Shown here one piece after another: positions 22,949-35,147 of a stretch of DNA of 64,000 bases; position 1 is the first letter of the stretch; every line of letters begins with the position of its first letter. The notes under the pieces are model-generated. The model made no database searches, was not told the origin of the DNA, and was given only the letters and a program-made list of their open reading frames with translations. The position numbers and the translations under genes are program-made. Source of the DNA: Adenophora triphylla var. japonica (taxonomy: Eukaryota; Streptophyta; Magnoliopsida; Asterales; Campanulaceae); the NCBI GenBank assembly GCA_022495995.1, contig JAFEMH010007522.1:1-64000 (forward strand), read 5' to 3'.

Positions 22949-25900
22949 ATGGCGATGGAGTGTCCTTGCATACAACTATTTTTCTGGTCCATCTTGTTTT
23001 CCATCTTCATAATCTCCAACGCAGCAGATATAATCTCCCCAACTCAATCCATTAGAGATGGGGAAAACATATCTTCAGCTGGTGGACAATTTGAAATGGG
23101 ATTTTTCAGCCCGGGTGTTTCGAAAAACAGATATGTTGGCATATGGTACAAGAAGATATCAACAGTGATACACACAGTTGTTTGGGTAGCCAATAGGGAA
23201 ACTCCGATCCTTGATTCATCGGGTATTTTAATGGTCAACAACGAAGGAATTCTCACACTGGTCAACGGCAATGGGACCACCATTTGGAGCACAAACTCAA
23301 CAGGACCTGTAAGAGATTCAATAGCACAGCTTCTTGATTCAGGAAATCTCGTAATGAGAAACAGGGATGATGACAAGCCAGAAAACTACTTGTGGCAGAG
23401 TTTTGATTATATAAGTGATACACTTTTACCAGGCATGAAGCTTGGAACTGATTTTAAAACCGGCAGAGAAAGGCATATGACTCCATGGAAGAGCAGTGAT
23501 GACCCTTCCAGAGGTGATTACCTACATTACCTTGATCCACGTGGATTTCCCCAATTGATTATAGGCAAGAAGGACTCAATGGATCAGTACTGTTCTGGAC
23601 CCTGGAATGGTCTCAAGTTTAGTGGAGCGACATATATGAAACCTAATCAGGTATTCAGGTACTATCTCGTCTTTGATCAAGATGAGGCTTACTACGGTTA
23701 CGGGCTTGTTGATGAGGCGGTGGTCACGAGGCTGGTAATAAATCCGAATGGTATCGTCCAGCGGTTTGTATGGATCGATAGAACCCGCAGGTGGGAGGTC
23801 TACCTAAATGCACAGTCAGACTTCTGTGACACTTATGCATCCTGTGGTGCACATGGTAGCTGTAATATTGACAATGACCCGAGATGCAGGTGTCTACAAG
23901 GGTTTGTGCCTAAAGATCAAAATAACTGGGCCAAAGCAGATTGGTCACAAGGGTGTGTACGAAAGACTCCCTTTGATTGTGAAAAAGGAGAGAAATCAGG
24001 GTTTCGAAAATACTCGAAAATCAAACTGCCAGACGCTCGGAAATCTTGGTTTAATAGAACCATGACCCTGGAAGAATGTAAGGTTTTTTGCCTAAGAAAC
24101 TGCTCTTGCATGGCATACACAAGTTTAGACATAAGTAGCGGACGCGAGGGAAGTGGATGTCTTCTCTGGTTTGGAGAACTTATTGATATCAGAGTGTACC
24201 CACAATCAGGGCAAGACATCTATATAAGGATGTCTTTATCGGATATAGGTATTATATTCGTTCAAACTACCCAAAATTTTCAGAAATAATTTGCTTTTTG
24301 ATGTCTACTTCCTCATTTTCTTGCTTTTAATTGCTCTGTATGCAGATATTGTCAGGAAAAAGAAAACAACATACATTGTCATTTCTGTAGTATTAACATC
24401 AATGCTTCTGCTGGGATTGAGCCTTGTCTTGTATGTCTGGAAAAAGAAGAAGGAAAAGGCCCAAGGTAATAAGTAACTCCATATGAAATAAATGAGTTAG
24501 ATAAAAGATAACCATTATGATCAATTTTGGAGCTAAAATATTCCAGTCTATTCCTTGTTATAATCCAATGAGTTTTGTAAAGATTCCACTATAAACAATC
24601 TACTGCAAATCTGCAGGGAAAACAGGAGAAGATCCAGAAGAAAGTAAAACTGCTGAGTACCAGAAGGAAGATTTAGACTTGCCTTTCTATGAATATGATA
24701 CAATAGCCTGTGCCACAGATAACTTCTCAATCAGCAATAAGATTGGGGAGGGTGGTTTCGGACCAGTCTACAAGGTAAAGCACCGATCTCTGTCTAAATG
24801 AGAGCTATATGATACACAATTTTTCCATAGCACGGGAAGGATAGCTAATTCCTGTCAAAATGTTTTCTTGTTTCCTTATGTTTTTCTGCTTTTCTAGTTT
24901 GGGATGGGCCCTGCCTCATCCCCTCTCTACCCATTCATGACTATTGATAAGTCACTACATCAGATCCCTTGAAACTATAGGCATAAAACCAGAGAAATTA
25001 TCAATCTTAAACTGTTAAGAACATCAGCTTGCAGAAAACTAAACTATCTCACAAATATAGTTCTTACATAGATCAATTAACAAATTATCTAAGCTGATAT
25101 GGATATTGATTTTGTTTCATTAGCAAGCAGAAAAATCTATTTACATGGGCATCACGCATTTATTTCCATGCAGTTCTAGGTCGTTTGACACCCTACCACT
25201 GCATCCACTTTAGTCAACAATATTACTGAGACTAACTAAAGAGATGATATTAGGGAATATTGATCGACGGACAAGAGATAGCTGTAAAGAGGCTCTCTGA
25301 GAATTCAATTCAAGGGGCAACTGAATTCAAGAATGAAGTTATATGCATTGTAAAACTTCAGCACCGAAACCTGGTGAAGCTTCTAGGATGTTGCATTCAC
25401 GGAGAGAAAATGTTGATCTATGAATACATGCCAAACAGAAGCTTGGATTCCTTCATATTCGGTTTGTGACTATCAAAAATCTTTATACTCCCTCCATCCC
25501 AAAATGATCTTCCTACTTTTTTTGCCGTTACTACGAAGGAAGTTTGAGCAATAAATTTAGGTTGATTTAACTGTACTAGTGTAAATCTAAAATTTGTAAT
25601 TGATACACCATCAACAATACTATCAATAACAAGTTTTATATTTTCATTAGGATGATTAAATCAACCTAAAATAATTTCTCAAAGTTCCTTCGTAGTAATG
25701 ATGAAAAAATTGAGAAGATCATATTGGGACAGAGGGAGTATATTTATCTTGAATGGTGTGATTTTATAATCATATATTTTTGCCTCCTGACCATAGTATT
25801 CTCATGGAATTGGTCATTAAGATGGAAAATCAGATTTATATTTCTATCAGTTAAGTTTCATTGTAATGGAATTCAGCTTGCTACAGAAAATAATTAACAC

Positions 25901-26762
25901 TGAAAGAACAATGGACAGATAAAACCAAGAGACTGCTCCTGGACTGGCCAAAGCGGTTCAACATCATCAACGGGATTTCGCGAGGACTTCTATATCTTCA
26001 TCAAGATTCCAGACTCAGAATTATCCACAGAGATCTCAAAGCTGGAAATATTCTACTCGATCGCGAGATGAATCCAAAGATTTCAGACTTCGGCATGGCT
26101 AGGAGTTTCAGAGGCAATGAGACTGAAGCAGAAACGACCAGAGTGGTTGGAACATAGTAAGAGTTTCTTGGTATTCTTTTTAAAGCATTTTTACATTTGG
26201 AATGGATTCTGATAGCAATTATCCTGTAGTGGCTACATGTCCCCAGAGTACGCAATCGATGGGCTCTTCTCAGTGAAATCAGATGTCTTTAGTTTCGGAG
26301 TTTTGGTGCTAGAGATTGTGAGTGCAAAAAAGAATAGAGGCTTTCAACATGAAGGACACTTTCTTAACCTTCTTGGTCATGTAAGTATGCAACTTAAGAG
26401 TGTTTAAAATTGTTTCCAATACACATAAAAGCTAAGAAAAATGTTCATCTTTGATATTTTAGGCCTGGAAACTCTACCAAGAAGACAGATCTTTTGAGAT
26501 GCTTGATGCATCAGTGGAGGACTCGTGCAACTACTATCAAGTGTTACGATCAATTCATGTAGGACTGCTGTGCGTTCAACAAAACCCAGAACATAGGCCA
26601 AGCATGTCAGAGGTGATTCTGATGCTGAGCAGTGAGGGTGCATTAGATCCCCCTACTCAACCCGGTTTCTTCAATGAAAGATATATTCTTGGAGCAAATA
26701 TATTGAGCAAGAATGACTTTAGTACAGCCGAGATGACTGTCTCAATGTTAAGTCCTCGATAG
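22949..26762 (+). CDS. G-type lectin S-receptor-like serine/threonine kinase, copy 3 (complete)
   Basis: Predicted plasma-membrane receptor kinase; the ligand cannot be told. Exons 22949-24248, 24346-24465, 24617-24774, 25254-25461, 25919-26156, 26230-26380 and 26463-26762 join in frame to 2475 nt (824 residues), all GT-AG. Order: signal peptide 1-25, mannose-binding-type (bulb) lectin domain about 27-150, S-locus glycoprotein region, EGF-like cysteines about 291-318, PAN domain about 340-425, one membrane segment in exon 2 ([17 protein letters not shown]...), then kinase. Kinase motifs: GEGGFG near 515-520, Lys538, HRD 632-634, DFG 652-654, GYMSPEY. HRD makes it an RD kinase. The exon 5 acceptor is placed at 25918/25919 because it restores the family's FDKT...LLLDW join and avoids upstream stops. 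The reading frame is intact, but expression is unproven; with intron 1 retained, only a 446-residue soluble ectodomain results. Confidence 0.92.
25488..25738. mobile_element. Stowaway MITE in intron 4 of copy 3
   Basis: 251 bp, same insertion as in copies 1 and 2. The left end is CTCCCTCCATCCC. Confidence 0.85.
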
Positions 26763-27000
26763 AAAAACACACCAAAATTTTACCCCTATGGCTCAAAATT
26801 CAAAAGTCATTACATTTTTTGTAAATATCCATTGTTGGGCAATAGTAAAGAGTTAAGGGAATTACTACTGCAAGTCTGCAACACAACAAGTATGTAAATT
26901 TTATACTATAAGAATGTCGATGGTAGTTACATAGGGGGTTCTACTATCGAATTGCACTAACAAGTGTCCCAAAGGCGATTGCTAAGAATCTTACGGTAGA
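26763..27000. other. 3' flank of copy 3
   Basis: 238 bp between the stop codon and the Copia LTR. It lacks the Gypsy LTR found after copies 1 and 2. A short part (TCAAAAGTCATTACA) reappears at about 44303-44320 downstream of copy 4. Confidence 0.5.
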
Positions 27001-28471
27001 TGTTGGTGTTATGCCCTACGCTTATAACTATTTTGACTCATAGTTAATACCGTTATGTAATCTTCTTTACCATTTATAATAGAGAATGTTAATTTTGATT
27101 ATTATATGTTTTACATGTTTATTATAATAATCTGTATCCCTAGTTATTGTGAATAACTAGTATAAGTTGGTAATGGATAATCATAGAGATGATTATATGC
27201 AAGGGGATGCACATTACGCTTATGGGTACGTGTTAGAGAACAAGGTACTGGACAGACCCACCTATGAGATTTATGTCATGGTCTATGATCATATATGTCA
27301 TAATTAAATCTCATGGTAGTCGTGTCATTAGAATCCTTAGTACCTGAGATTATCATCGTCTTCCACATGATGAAACGTTATGTTTGATGTAGTCTAACAC
27401 TATCTTTAATATGATAGCAATAAGGGTTATGTTGGCATGACCGGATTCTTGTAGGGAAGAATGATAAGTCAAGATGGGATTTGTCCCTCGTAAAAAGAGA
27501 TGTTTGATTGGGCCCCTCGACGAATAGTGTTGATTAAATGTATGGCCATACTCAAGAGATTTGATAGAGATCAAATGCACTTGGATTATCAACATATTCG
27601 GAATCGAGAAAGCATTGAACAATATAAGTTGACGTGGACCATGACTTAGGTTCAATATGACATCGTGAGATAAAGGGATTGTGACAATGATCTATCAAGG
27701 AATCAAGCTTTGATGTTATATTTAATTTGGTGGACATAATGGCTTGCTAGAGACCACTTATGTCTTGTGAGGATTGATGTTTCAACTCACTACCAACATA
27801 AATATAATTCCTATAGGGTCACACACAAAGAACAGATTGAAAAATGACTCAAATATGGAAAAAAGGTAGGGGCGATCGCGCGCCTTGGAAGGGGCGATCG
27901 CGCCCAATCTCTGGACAAAGGGGGCGATCGCGCCCCACCGTCTGACCTGCTCCGGTTTTGGCTTGGATTAGGGTTTTCTTCCTAATTGTTAGGGATATTT
28001 ATAAAGTATAAATAGCCCCCTTTTTTCCTCGGCCAAGGCACATGAAAATTAGGGTTTATGAAACACTAATTCCTTGATTTTGATTACGAATCAAAACTCC
28101 ATAGATTCAATTCCATAACAGTCATAGATTGTTGGAAAAAGTTTCAACAATAGAGGATCATTTAGCAATCCTACAAGATATCGATCTTGGTTCGTTCGCG
28201 TTTGGATTACCAATAGAGGGTGATTGCTTTACCACCTAAAGCTTGAAGTCCTACCATTGATTGATTCATCACAAGGAAAAACAAGGAGAAGATCAAAGTT
28301 TCGTCTACGATTCAAATTGGATTACGAATTCGTGTACGAAAGACAAAATCGCAGCAAAGGTAGTAAATCTATATTCATAGTTTTAATTTATTCATATTAA
28401 ACGGATTCATGGCTAGGATTTTGTGATTTATGCTAAGTCTTCCGCTGCGCATGTTGTCCCAAAACCCAACA
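27001..28471 (+). repeat. 5' LTR of the Copia element
   Basis: 1471 bp, TGTTGGTG... to ...ACCCAACA. A TATAAATA box at 28007-28014 is preceded by three GCGATCGC octamers (27872, 27894, 27924), which places the likely U3 promoter there. Confidence 0.8.
28007..28014 (+). promoter_or_regulatory. TATA box of the Copia LTR
   Basis: TATAAATA followed by GCCCCC. Its position in the last third of the LTR fits a U3 promoter. Confidence 0.55.
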
Positions 28472-28472
28472 T

Positions 28473-28484
28473 TGGTATCAGAGC
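28473..28484 (+). promoter_or_regulatory. Primer-binding site of the Copia element
   Basis: TGGTATCAGAGC, the standard plant Copia initiator Met-tRNA site, one base after the LTR end. Confidence 0.9.
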
Positions 28485-29483
28485 CACGTTTAATCATGAT
28501 TAGGTTAAATTGGCATGCTAGATATAATTGGATTATATGCTTTAACATGCTAGATGATATAGATTGATGATTCTATATGTATTGTTTTGTGAAACAATTA
28601 TATGCGATATAACATGATTGTGATTAATAGATGATTGATGTGATTAATCTTCTACATGGGTTATTGATCTCTTTAATTTGATTAATTAGATTAGTAAATT
28701 CTCAAATTGAAACAAATCGTTTGTTTAGAATTTAATGTTCATATTTAATCTGATTAACATGATTGTTTGAATCCTTAAATTTTGAGAATTGAATAATTAT
28801 GTAGTTAATAATTGTTATTTATTACATGATTATTTGTATGATCCTAAAGTAGGATATTATGTGAAATCCCATGTTCATGATTATGTACACATAAGTTATA
28901 TATACAACCATGCGATGTTTGTTGCTATATGAAAAAACCTTCTTAAATGTTTAAGTTTTATGCCACCCCTTGATTAGAACACTTGTGAAATATTCGGATA
29001 TTTTGATGTAATTTCGACTCAGTTGGGTGCATCATTATATCTTAATATGGATCAAGATGAGATAACGGTTGATGTAGTTTCTACTCAGTTTGGTGCATCG
29101 TTCTATGTGTCCCATACGTTTGAAAAAGGTTAAACTTAATTGGTGCTTTCAAAAGAGTTTTGACCCAAGGCATAGATGAGATTATAACATGTGTTGACAT
29201 AAGATGTCTAGAATCTCATAAAAGATCTAAGAGTCATATAAGATATATAAGATATAATTGATAAATGTTATCTACCTAAATAACTTGATTTCGGGCATTG
29301 ACTCAGTTAAACCAAAATTAAGTGAAATATGGATCTTAGCCCATTATAATTATATAATACATGCTTGTATTTGAAGGTGTATAATTTAGTGGGAGTAATT
29401 ATGAAATACACTATTTGTCTCTTAGATGGTAAATAAATTGATACTTATATGTGTTCATATTGTTTGTATATCTTATTGTAGAA
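28485..29483 (+). other. Untranslated leader of the Copia element
   Basis: About 1 kb, very AT-rich. It holds two near-copies of a segment reading TTTCGACTCAGTTGGGTGCAT (28999 region) and TTTCTACTCAGTTTGGTGCAT (29079 region). No gene. Confidence 0.5.
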
Positions 29484-32400
29484 ATGACATCAAACAATAA
29501 TCAACCCTTGTCGCTGTGATCCTTCCTTGAGAAGGACAAGCTCGAAGAGAACGGTACAAACTATTCTGATTGGATCAGAAGCTTAAGAATTGTTCTTAGG
29601 CAAGAAAAGAAATTGTACGTTCTTGGCGAACCCATTCCAGCAGAACTCACTGCCAATGCTGTAAGGGCCGATAAGGAACAATATAAGAAACATGTTGATG
29701 ATTCTAATGATGTTGCTTGCCTTATGCTTGCCACCATGTGTAAGGCTCTTCAGAAGGACCTAGCACAACGCTTAAAAGAAATGTATCAAGTGCAAGCTAG
29801 GCAAGAGAGGTATGATGTGGTGAAGACTCTTAATGTATGCAAGATGCAAGAGAGGCAGTCGGTAGGTCCTCATGTCCTTAAGATGAAAGGATATATTGAG
29901 CAACTTGATAGGCTTGAGTATCCTATGAGTTTGGAACTCACAACGGATACGATATTGAATTCATTGCTCGAAAGTTATGGTCATTTCATTATGAACTATA
30001 ACATGAGTGGAATGGAAAAGAATCTGTCAGAATTGCATGTGATGCTTAAGACTGCAGAGAAAAATATCAAGAAGCCTAATACCGCAAATGTGTTAATGGT
30101 TAACAAAGGAAATGGGTTCAAAAAGGAATGCAAAGTAGCTAAAGCAAAGGTTGCTAAACCTAAGGCAAAAGTTGCCAGTGCCGAAGAGGCTAAACCCAAA
30201 GTGTCTCAAAAGGATGCAATTTGCTACCATTGCCAAGAGGTTGGTCATTGGAAGCGAAATTGTAAGGCTTATCAGGAAGGCCTAAAAGTGAAGAAGGGCA
30301 ATACGATTGCTACTGCTTCAGGTATCTATGTGATAGATATTTTCCTTTCTACTTCTAGTTCATGGGTATTGGATACCGGATGTGGATCTCATATTTGTAT
30401 AAATGTCCAGAGACTAAAGAATAGAAAGCTACTTAAAGAAGGTGAAGTGGACCTGCGTGTGGGGAATGGAGCAAGAGTTGCTGCATTAGCCGTAGGAACT
30501 TGTGAAGTTACTTTACCTAGTGGACTAGTACTTGTTTTGAACAATTGTTATTACGTTCCGGATTTGAGTAGGAATATTATTTCAGTGTCTTGTTTGGATA
30601 ACGAATGATATAGTTTTCTTATTGAGAATAAGAAGTTTTCTATTTATTTAAATGATATGCTTTATTGTATTGCACATTCATTTAATGGCCTTTATATCCT
30701 TGATAATGAGAAACAAAATAATGTCGAAGATATCTATAATGTAAATAAGAAATCTAAACCGAATGATGTGAACAACACATACATGTGACATTGTCGGCTT
30801 GGTCATATAAATGAGGAACGTATATCTAAACTCCATAAAGATAGACTTTTAGACTCACATGATTATGAATCATATGAGATATGCGAATCTTGTTTATTGG
30901 GTAAAATGACCAAGCCACCCTTCACTAAGAGTAGTGAAAGGGCTAGTGACTTATTGGCCCTTGTACATACAGATGTATGTGGACCATTAAGTAGCATTGC
31001 TAGGGGAGGATTTCGGTATTTCATTACATTCACTGATGACTTATCTAGATATGGCTATGTCTATCTGATGAAGCACAAAAGTGAATCGTTTGAGATATTT
31101 AGAATATTTCAAAATGAAGTACAAAATCAACTTGGCAAAACTATTAAAGTACTTCGATCCGATCGAGGTGGTGAATATTTAAGCAAAGAGTTTGACAATC
31201 ATCTCAAAAACTGTGGAATCGTTTCAGAGTTGACTCCACCTGGAACACCACAATGAAATAGTGTATCTGAGAGGAGGAATAGAACCTTGTTGGACATGGC
31301 TCGTTCGATGATGAGTCAAGTTGACCTTCCTGTTTTCTTTTGGGGACATGCATTAGAGACTGCTGCGTTCACACTAAATAGAGTCCCTACTAAATCGGCT
31401 CCTAAGACCCCAAATGAGATGTGGCACGGAAGAAAACCAAATTTGTCTTTCATGAAGATTTGGGGTTGCGAAGCTAATGTGAAGAGACTTGTCTCCGATA
31501 AGTTAGCACCAAAATCTGACAAAGTTATTTTCGTTGGTTATCCCAAGGAAACTAAAGGATATTATTTTTACAACCGCAATGAGATTAAAGTGTTTATTGC
31601 TCAATATGGTACTTTTCTTGAGAAACAGTATCTCAATAAAGGATCTAGTGGGAGTAAAATTGATCTTGAAGAAATTTAAGAACCCGAAGATAACATGGAA
31701 CCGAGAGTAGAGACGGAACCAAGTTCACAAGGAGTTGTGAAACCGGTTCAAGATACACAAGTCCTTCGCAGATCGGATAGGTTACTATCCGAACCCGAGA
31801 GATATGGATTTCTCGTATCGGAAAGTAATGAAGTGGAAGTCATTGAGAATGACGAGCCTACTTCCTATCAAGAGACGATGTCCACTCCTGATTCAGATAA
31901 ATGGCTATGGGCCATGGAATCCGAAATACAATCCATGCATGCATGATAATCAAGTTTGGAACTTGATTGATCCAACCTAAGGTGTAAAAACCATAAGGTG
32001 CAACTGGGTTTTCAAGAATAAGACCGACATAGATGGGAAGGTGCATACTTACAAGGCTAGGCTTGTAACAAAGGGATATAGGCAAATTCATGGTATAAAG
32101 ACTATAAACTATGATGAAACCTTTTCGCCAGTTGCAATGTTTAAATCTATTAGAATTTTAATTGCCATAACCGCATATTATGACTATGAGATATGGCAAA
32201 TGGATGTCAAAATAGCTTTCCTAAATGGGAAGCTACTTGAGGATGTATACATGACACAACCTGAAGGGTTTGTCGTTCCAAGAAATTCTAATAAAGTATA
32301 CAAGTTGCAAAGATCCATATATGGGTTGAAGCAAGCTTCTAGGAGTTGGAATCTTTGTTTTGATGAATCGATCAAAGAGTTTGGCTTCATCAAGAACGAA

Positions 32401-34440
32401 GATGAACCATGTGTATACATGAAAAACATTGGGAGCGTAGTACTATTTCTGATATTGTATGTCGATGATATCTTACTTATTGGAAACGACATTCCTGCGC
32501 TTCAGACTATCGAGTCTTGGTTAGGGAAGTGTTTATCAATGAAAGATATGGGTGATAGGCTAAAGTCGCACGCCTACAAATTACTTACCAAGACTCGGCT
32601 ACAAAACTGCAGCAAGGACAAGTCCAGGGTCGATCCACTGAATAACGGTTATTTGTTTATGTAATAGTCACATACCGTTTGAGGGTCTAAGCTTGATTTT
32701 AATTAATTCCTAAGACGGGAATAAAAACTAGATTGAAAACAATTAAGGAAAAGCACTTTGGATCAATTATTTTCCCCGTCTATCATTTAAATATCATCGG
32801 TCAACTCTTTTCAATTTTACCATATTCACTCGATCACGAGATGTATTTCAATCTCTATCTCTTTCTTTGATATTAGTTAATAGCAGTGATACACTCACTA
32901 ATAACCCTAATCAATATTTAAACCTAACTGACACAGTCTAGATTCACAATACCAATTGATTACCGATTTAAGAGATTAAGATCGAGAACACTTTCTAATG
33001 TTATTTCAATTAGATAATTGTCTATTTTCTCCTACTTCACAATCCACCATGACACATGCATAGACTATAAAGTTGCTACTTGTGAAACCCTAAATTGACA
33101 CAGTCTTAGGAAATTCTAGCAATAAATCAAAAACCAAGATATAACAATCGGCCTAATTGCAAAACCCTAGAAATCAATTTAATCAATTAAGAACAGAAGA
33201 AAATATAAATAGGATAAAAGAGATGAAAAGAAATTAACCTCAATTGAATTCAAGAACGGTTCCAATAATTAATCCAAAGCAAAAGAGTTTAGTTCTCCAT
33301 GAACAATAATAAATCTCTCAAGGAAAAATAAAAGTTGGAACCCCAAATATTTTCTAAAAGGAAGTATATATACTTCCACCCTAAAAACCTAATTCAATAA
33401 AGAAAATAAAAAGGAAAATCAAAATAGCTTCCAAACACACGCCAGGGCAAAAAGGAAAATAAAGAAAAAGAAAAGTTTCCAAACACAATGCAGCTAAGTC
33501 AACAGAAGTGAACTGTCGTAGCACGATTTGTGAAAGAAATTTCAGTCGTGCTGAATAGTGGAACGATTCGTGAATAGTGTCACCACTCGTGCCATTATTG
33601 CCAAACCAATTTCCAGCTTTTCACTTTGGTCACAACACTTTCCAGCTTTGCAGTTTGGCCCCTGAACTTTATATTTCCAGCTTACTCCCCAGTTTTGCAT
33701 AATTGCAGTTTGGTCCCTGGATTTTAAGATTTCTGCAAACCAGTCTTCCGCTTCAAGATCTTGACTTTGACTCCTCGAGAGTATTACATCCGAATATGAA
33801 ATAAAACAACTAAAATACCCTCGGATTACATCTTTTCTCACTAATTCTCTCAATACATAATTCACTCAAATTACATCAAATCTATACTAAATACATGAAA
33901 AATAAAGAATTATATGGACGAAAAACATAGGAATTAGATAGTATATTATGTTATATCAATGGGTGAAGTCGCCTACATCATTGGCATCAAGATCTATAGA
34001 GATAGATCTAAAAGGATGATTGGTTTGAGTCAAAGTACTTAAGACTCAGTGTCCTTAGACAACCGGTGAGCGAAAGAGAATGAATGAGATATGTTTCGGC
34101 AATTGGATCTATCATGTATGTTATGATTTGTACTAGACCTGATGTCGTATGCTCTAAGCATGATGAGTAAATACCAATCTGATCCTGGTGAAAACCATTG
34201 GATGATAGTTAAGACGATCCTTAAGTACTTAAGAAGGACTAAGGATGCGTTCTTGGTCTTTTGGAGGGATGAAAGATGATCTTGTTGTAAAGGGTTACAC
34301 AGATGCAAGCTTCCAAATTAACAAAGATGATTTTAGATCGCAATCAGGGTTTGTGTTTATGCTTAATGGAGGTGCGATTTGTTGGAAGAGTTCCAAGCAG
34401 AGTACCATAGCCGATTTTAGATCGCAATCAAGATGCCAAA
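29484..34440 (+). pseudogene. Copia gag-pol polyprotein, inactive
   Basis: ATG at 29484; the first stop (TGA) is at 29517. Gag continues to about 30260 with zinc knuckle CYHCQEVGHWKRNC; the protease active site LDTGCGSH is near 30370. Further stops are at 30606, 30786 (at the Trp of the WHxRLGH integrase entry motif) and 31254. The integrase core is at about 30930-31260. Reverse transcriptase carries LYVDDILLIG near 32455 and is cut by a solo LTR at 32553-33958. RNase H resumes with ICTRPDV, GYTDASF and SGFVF motifs, then breaks off. The polyprotein would have copied and integrated the element; it cannot work now. Confidence 0.9.
32553..33958 (-). mobile_element. Solo LTR inserted in the Copia reverse transcriptase
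   Basis: 1406 bp with ends TGATA and TATCA, flanked by the 5 bp duplication ATGGG (32548-32552 and 33959-33963). Removing it rejoins the Copia frame across KDMG. No internal region, so it probably arose by recombination between two LTRs. A TATATATA word near 33366 on the - strand, with a cluster of CACGA/TCGTG words upstream (33511-33592), suggests the orientation. Confidence 0.75.
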
Positions 34441-34795
34441 TGTAGTCAGAATTTGAGGGTTTGAGTGAAAAAGACCAACCTTTTGGTGAAAAAGCTTGGT
34501 TCCTTCTGCTGTAACCCGGGCATTGAGTGTTAAGGGTTCAATCTGTTACAACAAACACTTGAAACAGCGTCACCGAATGTAGATATCTGGACTAGAAACT
34601 AGCTAGTCATGTATGTGTAACGAAACTTTGTCTTGGCTTGATGAGGTTGCACCTGGAAAAAGAAAACGAGGTTCATTAATGGCCTGGAAATGACAAAGAC
34701 AACTGAATTAATGCCATAAAAAATCACAGAAGAGAAGGTGACGACTGAGTGAGCTTATAGATGAGAAAGAGCAACACTAATTTAAAAAAAAAAAA

Positions 34796-34870
34796 GAATA
34801 ATAATAAATAACAATAAAAATAATAATAATAATAAGAAGAAGAAGAAGAAGAAGAAGAAGTATATATATA
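34796..34870. repeat. (AAT)n(AAG)n(TA)n compound microsatellite
   Basis: Runs of AAT, then AAG, then TA directly before the MITE. Confidence 0.85.
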
Positions 34871-34872
34871 TA

Positions 34873-35147
34873 CTCCCTCCGTCCCAATAAAAGCTTCACT
34901 AATTACCCAAAAGGGCGTCCCGTTAGAAGCTTCACCTTTCCTTTTTTGGCAAAAAATCTTTACTATTTCCTCCACTCATTCTCTCTCCTACATTATTTTA
35001 ATACTCACAACACCATTATAATTTACTATTTCCTCCACTAATTCTCTCTCCTATTTTCAAATTACACTCACAACATTTTTTTCCCTCCGATTTCCATAAT
35101 TTGCGTGCCCACCCAAAAGGGTGAAGCACTTATTGGGACGGAGGGAG
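34873..35147. mobile_element. Stowaway-type MITE upstream of copy 4
   Basis: 275 bp, ends CTCCCTCCGTCCC and GGGACGGAGGGAG with TA on both sides. Subterminal words AAAGCTTCAC and GTGAAGC form the inner inverted repeat. Same family as 45822-46099. Confidence 0.85.

Larger units (their letters stand above)
27001..34440 (+). mobile_element. Copia LTR retrotransposon, 3' end missing, split by a solo LTR
   Basis: A 5' LTR (27001-28471), Met-tRNA primer site, gag, zinc knuckle, protease, integrase, reverse transcriptase and part of RNase H follow in the Copia order. There is no 3' LTR: RNase H breaks off near 34412 and the sequence joins the promoter side of copy 4 within a few dozen bases. Without the second LTR no target duplication can be tested. 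Multiple stops show that it is dead. Confidence 0.9.

Noticed and set aside
25884..25918. Exon 5 starting at the upstream CTACAG acceptor
   Set aside because: It would add a stop codon (TAA) in frame; the acceptor at 25917-25918 keeps the frame and the family-typical sequence.
32556..33966. hAT-like reading of the insertion in the Copia RT (8 bp repeat ATGGGTGA)
   Set aside because: Shifting the border by three bases gives TG...CA ends and a 5 bp duplication, the normal LTR signature.
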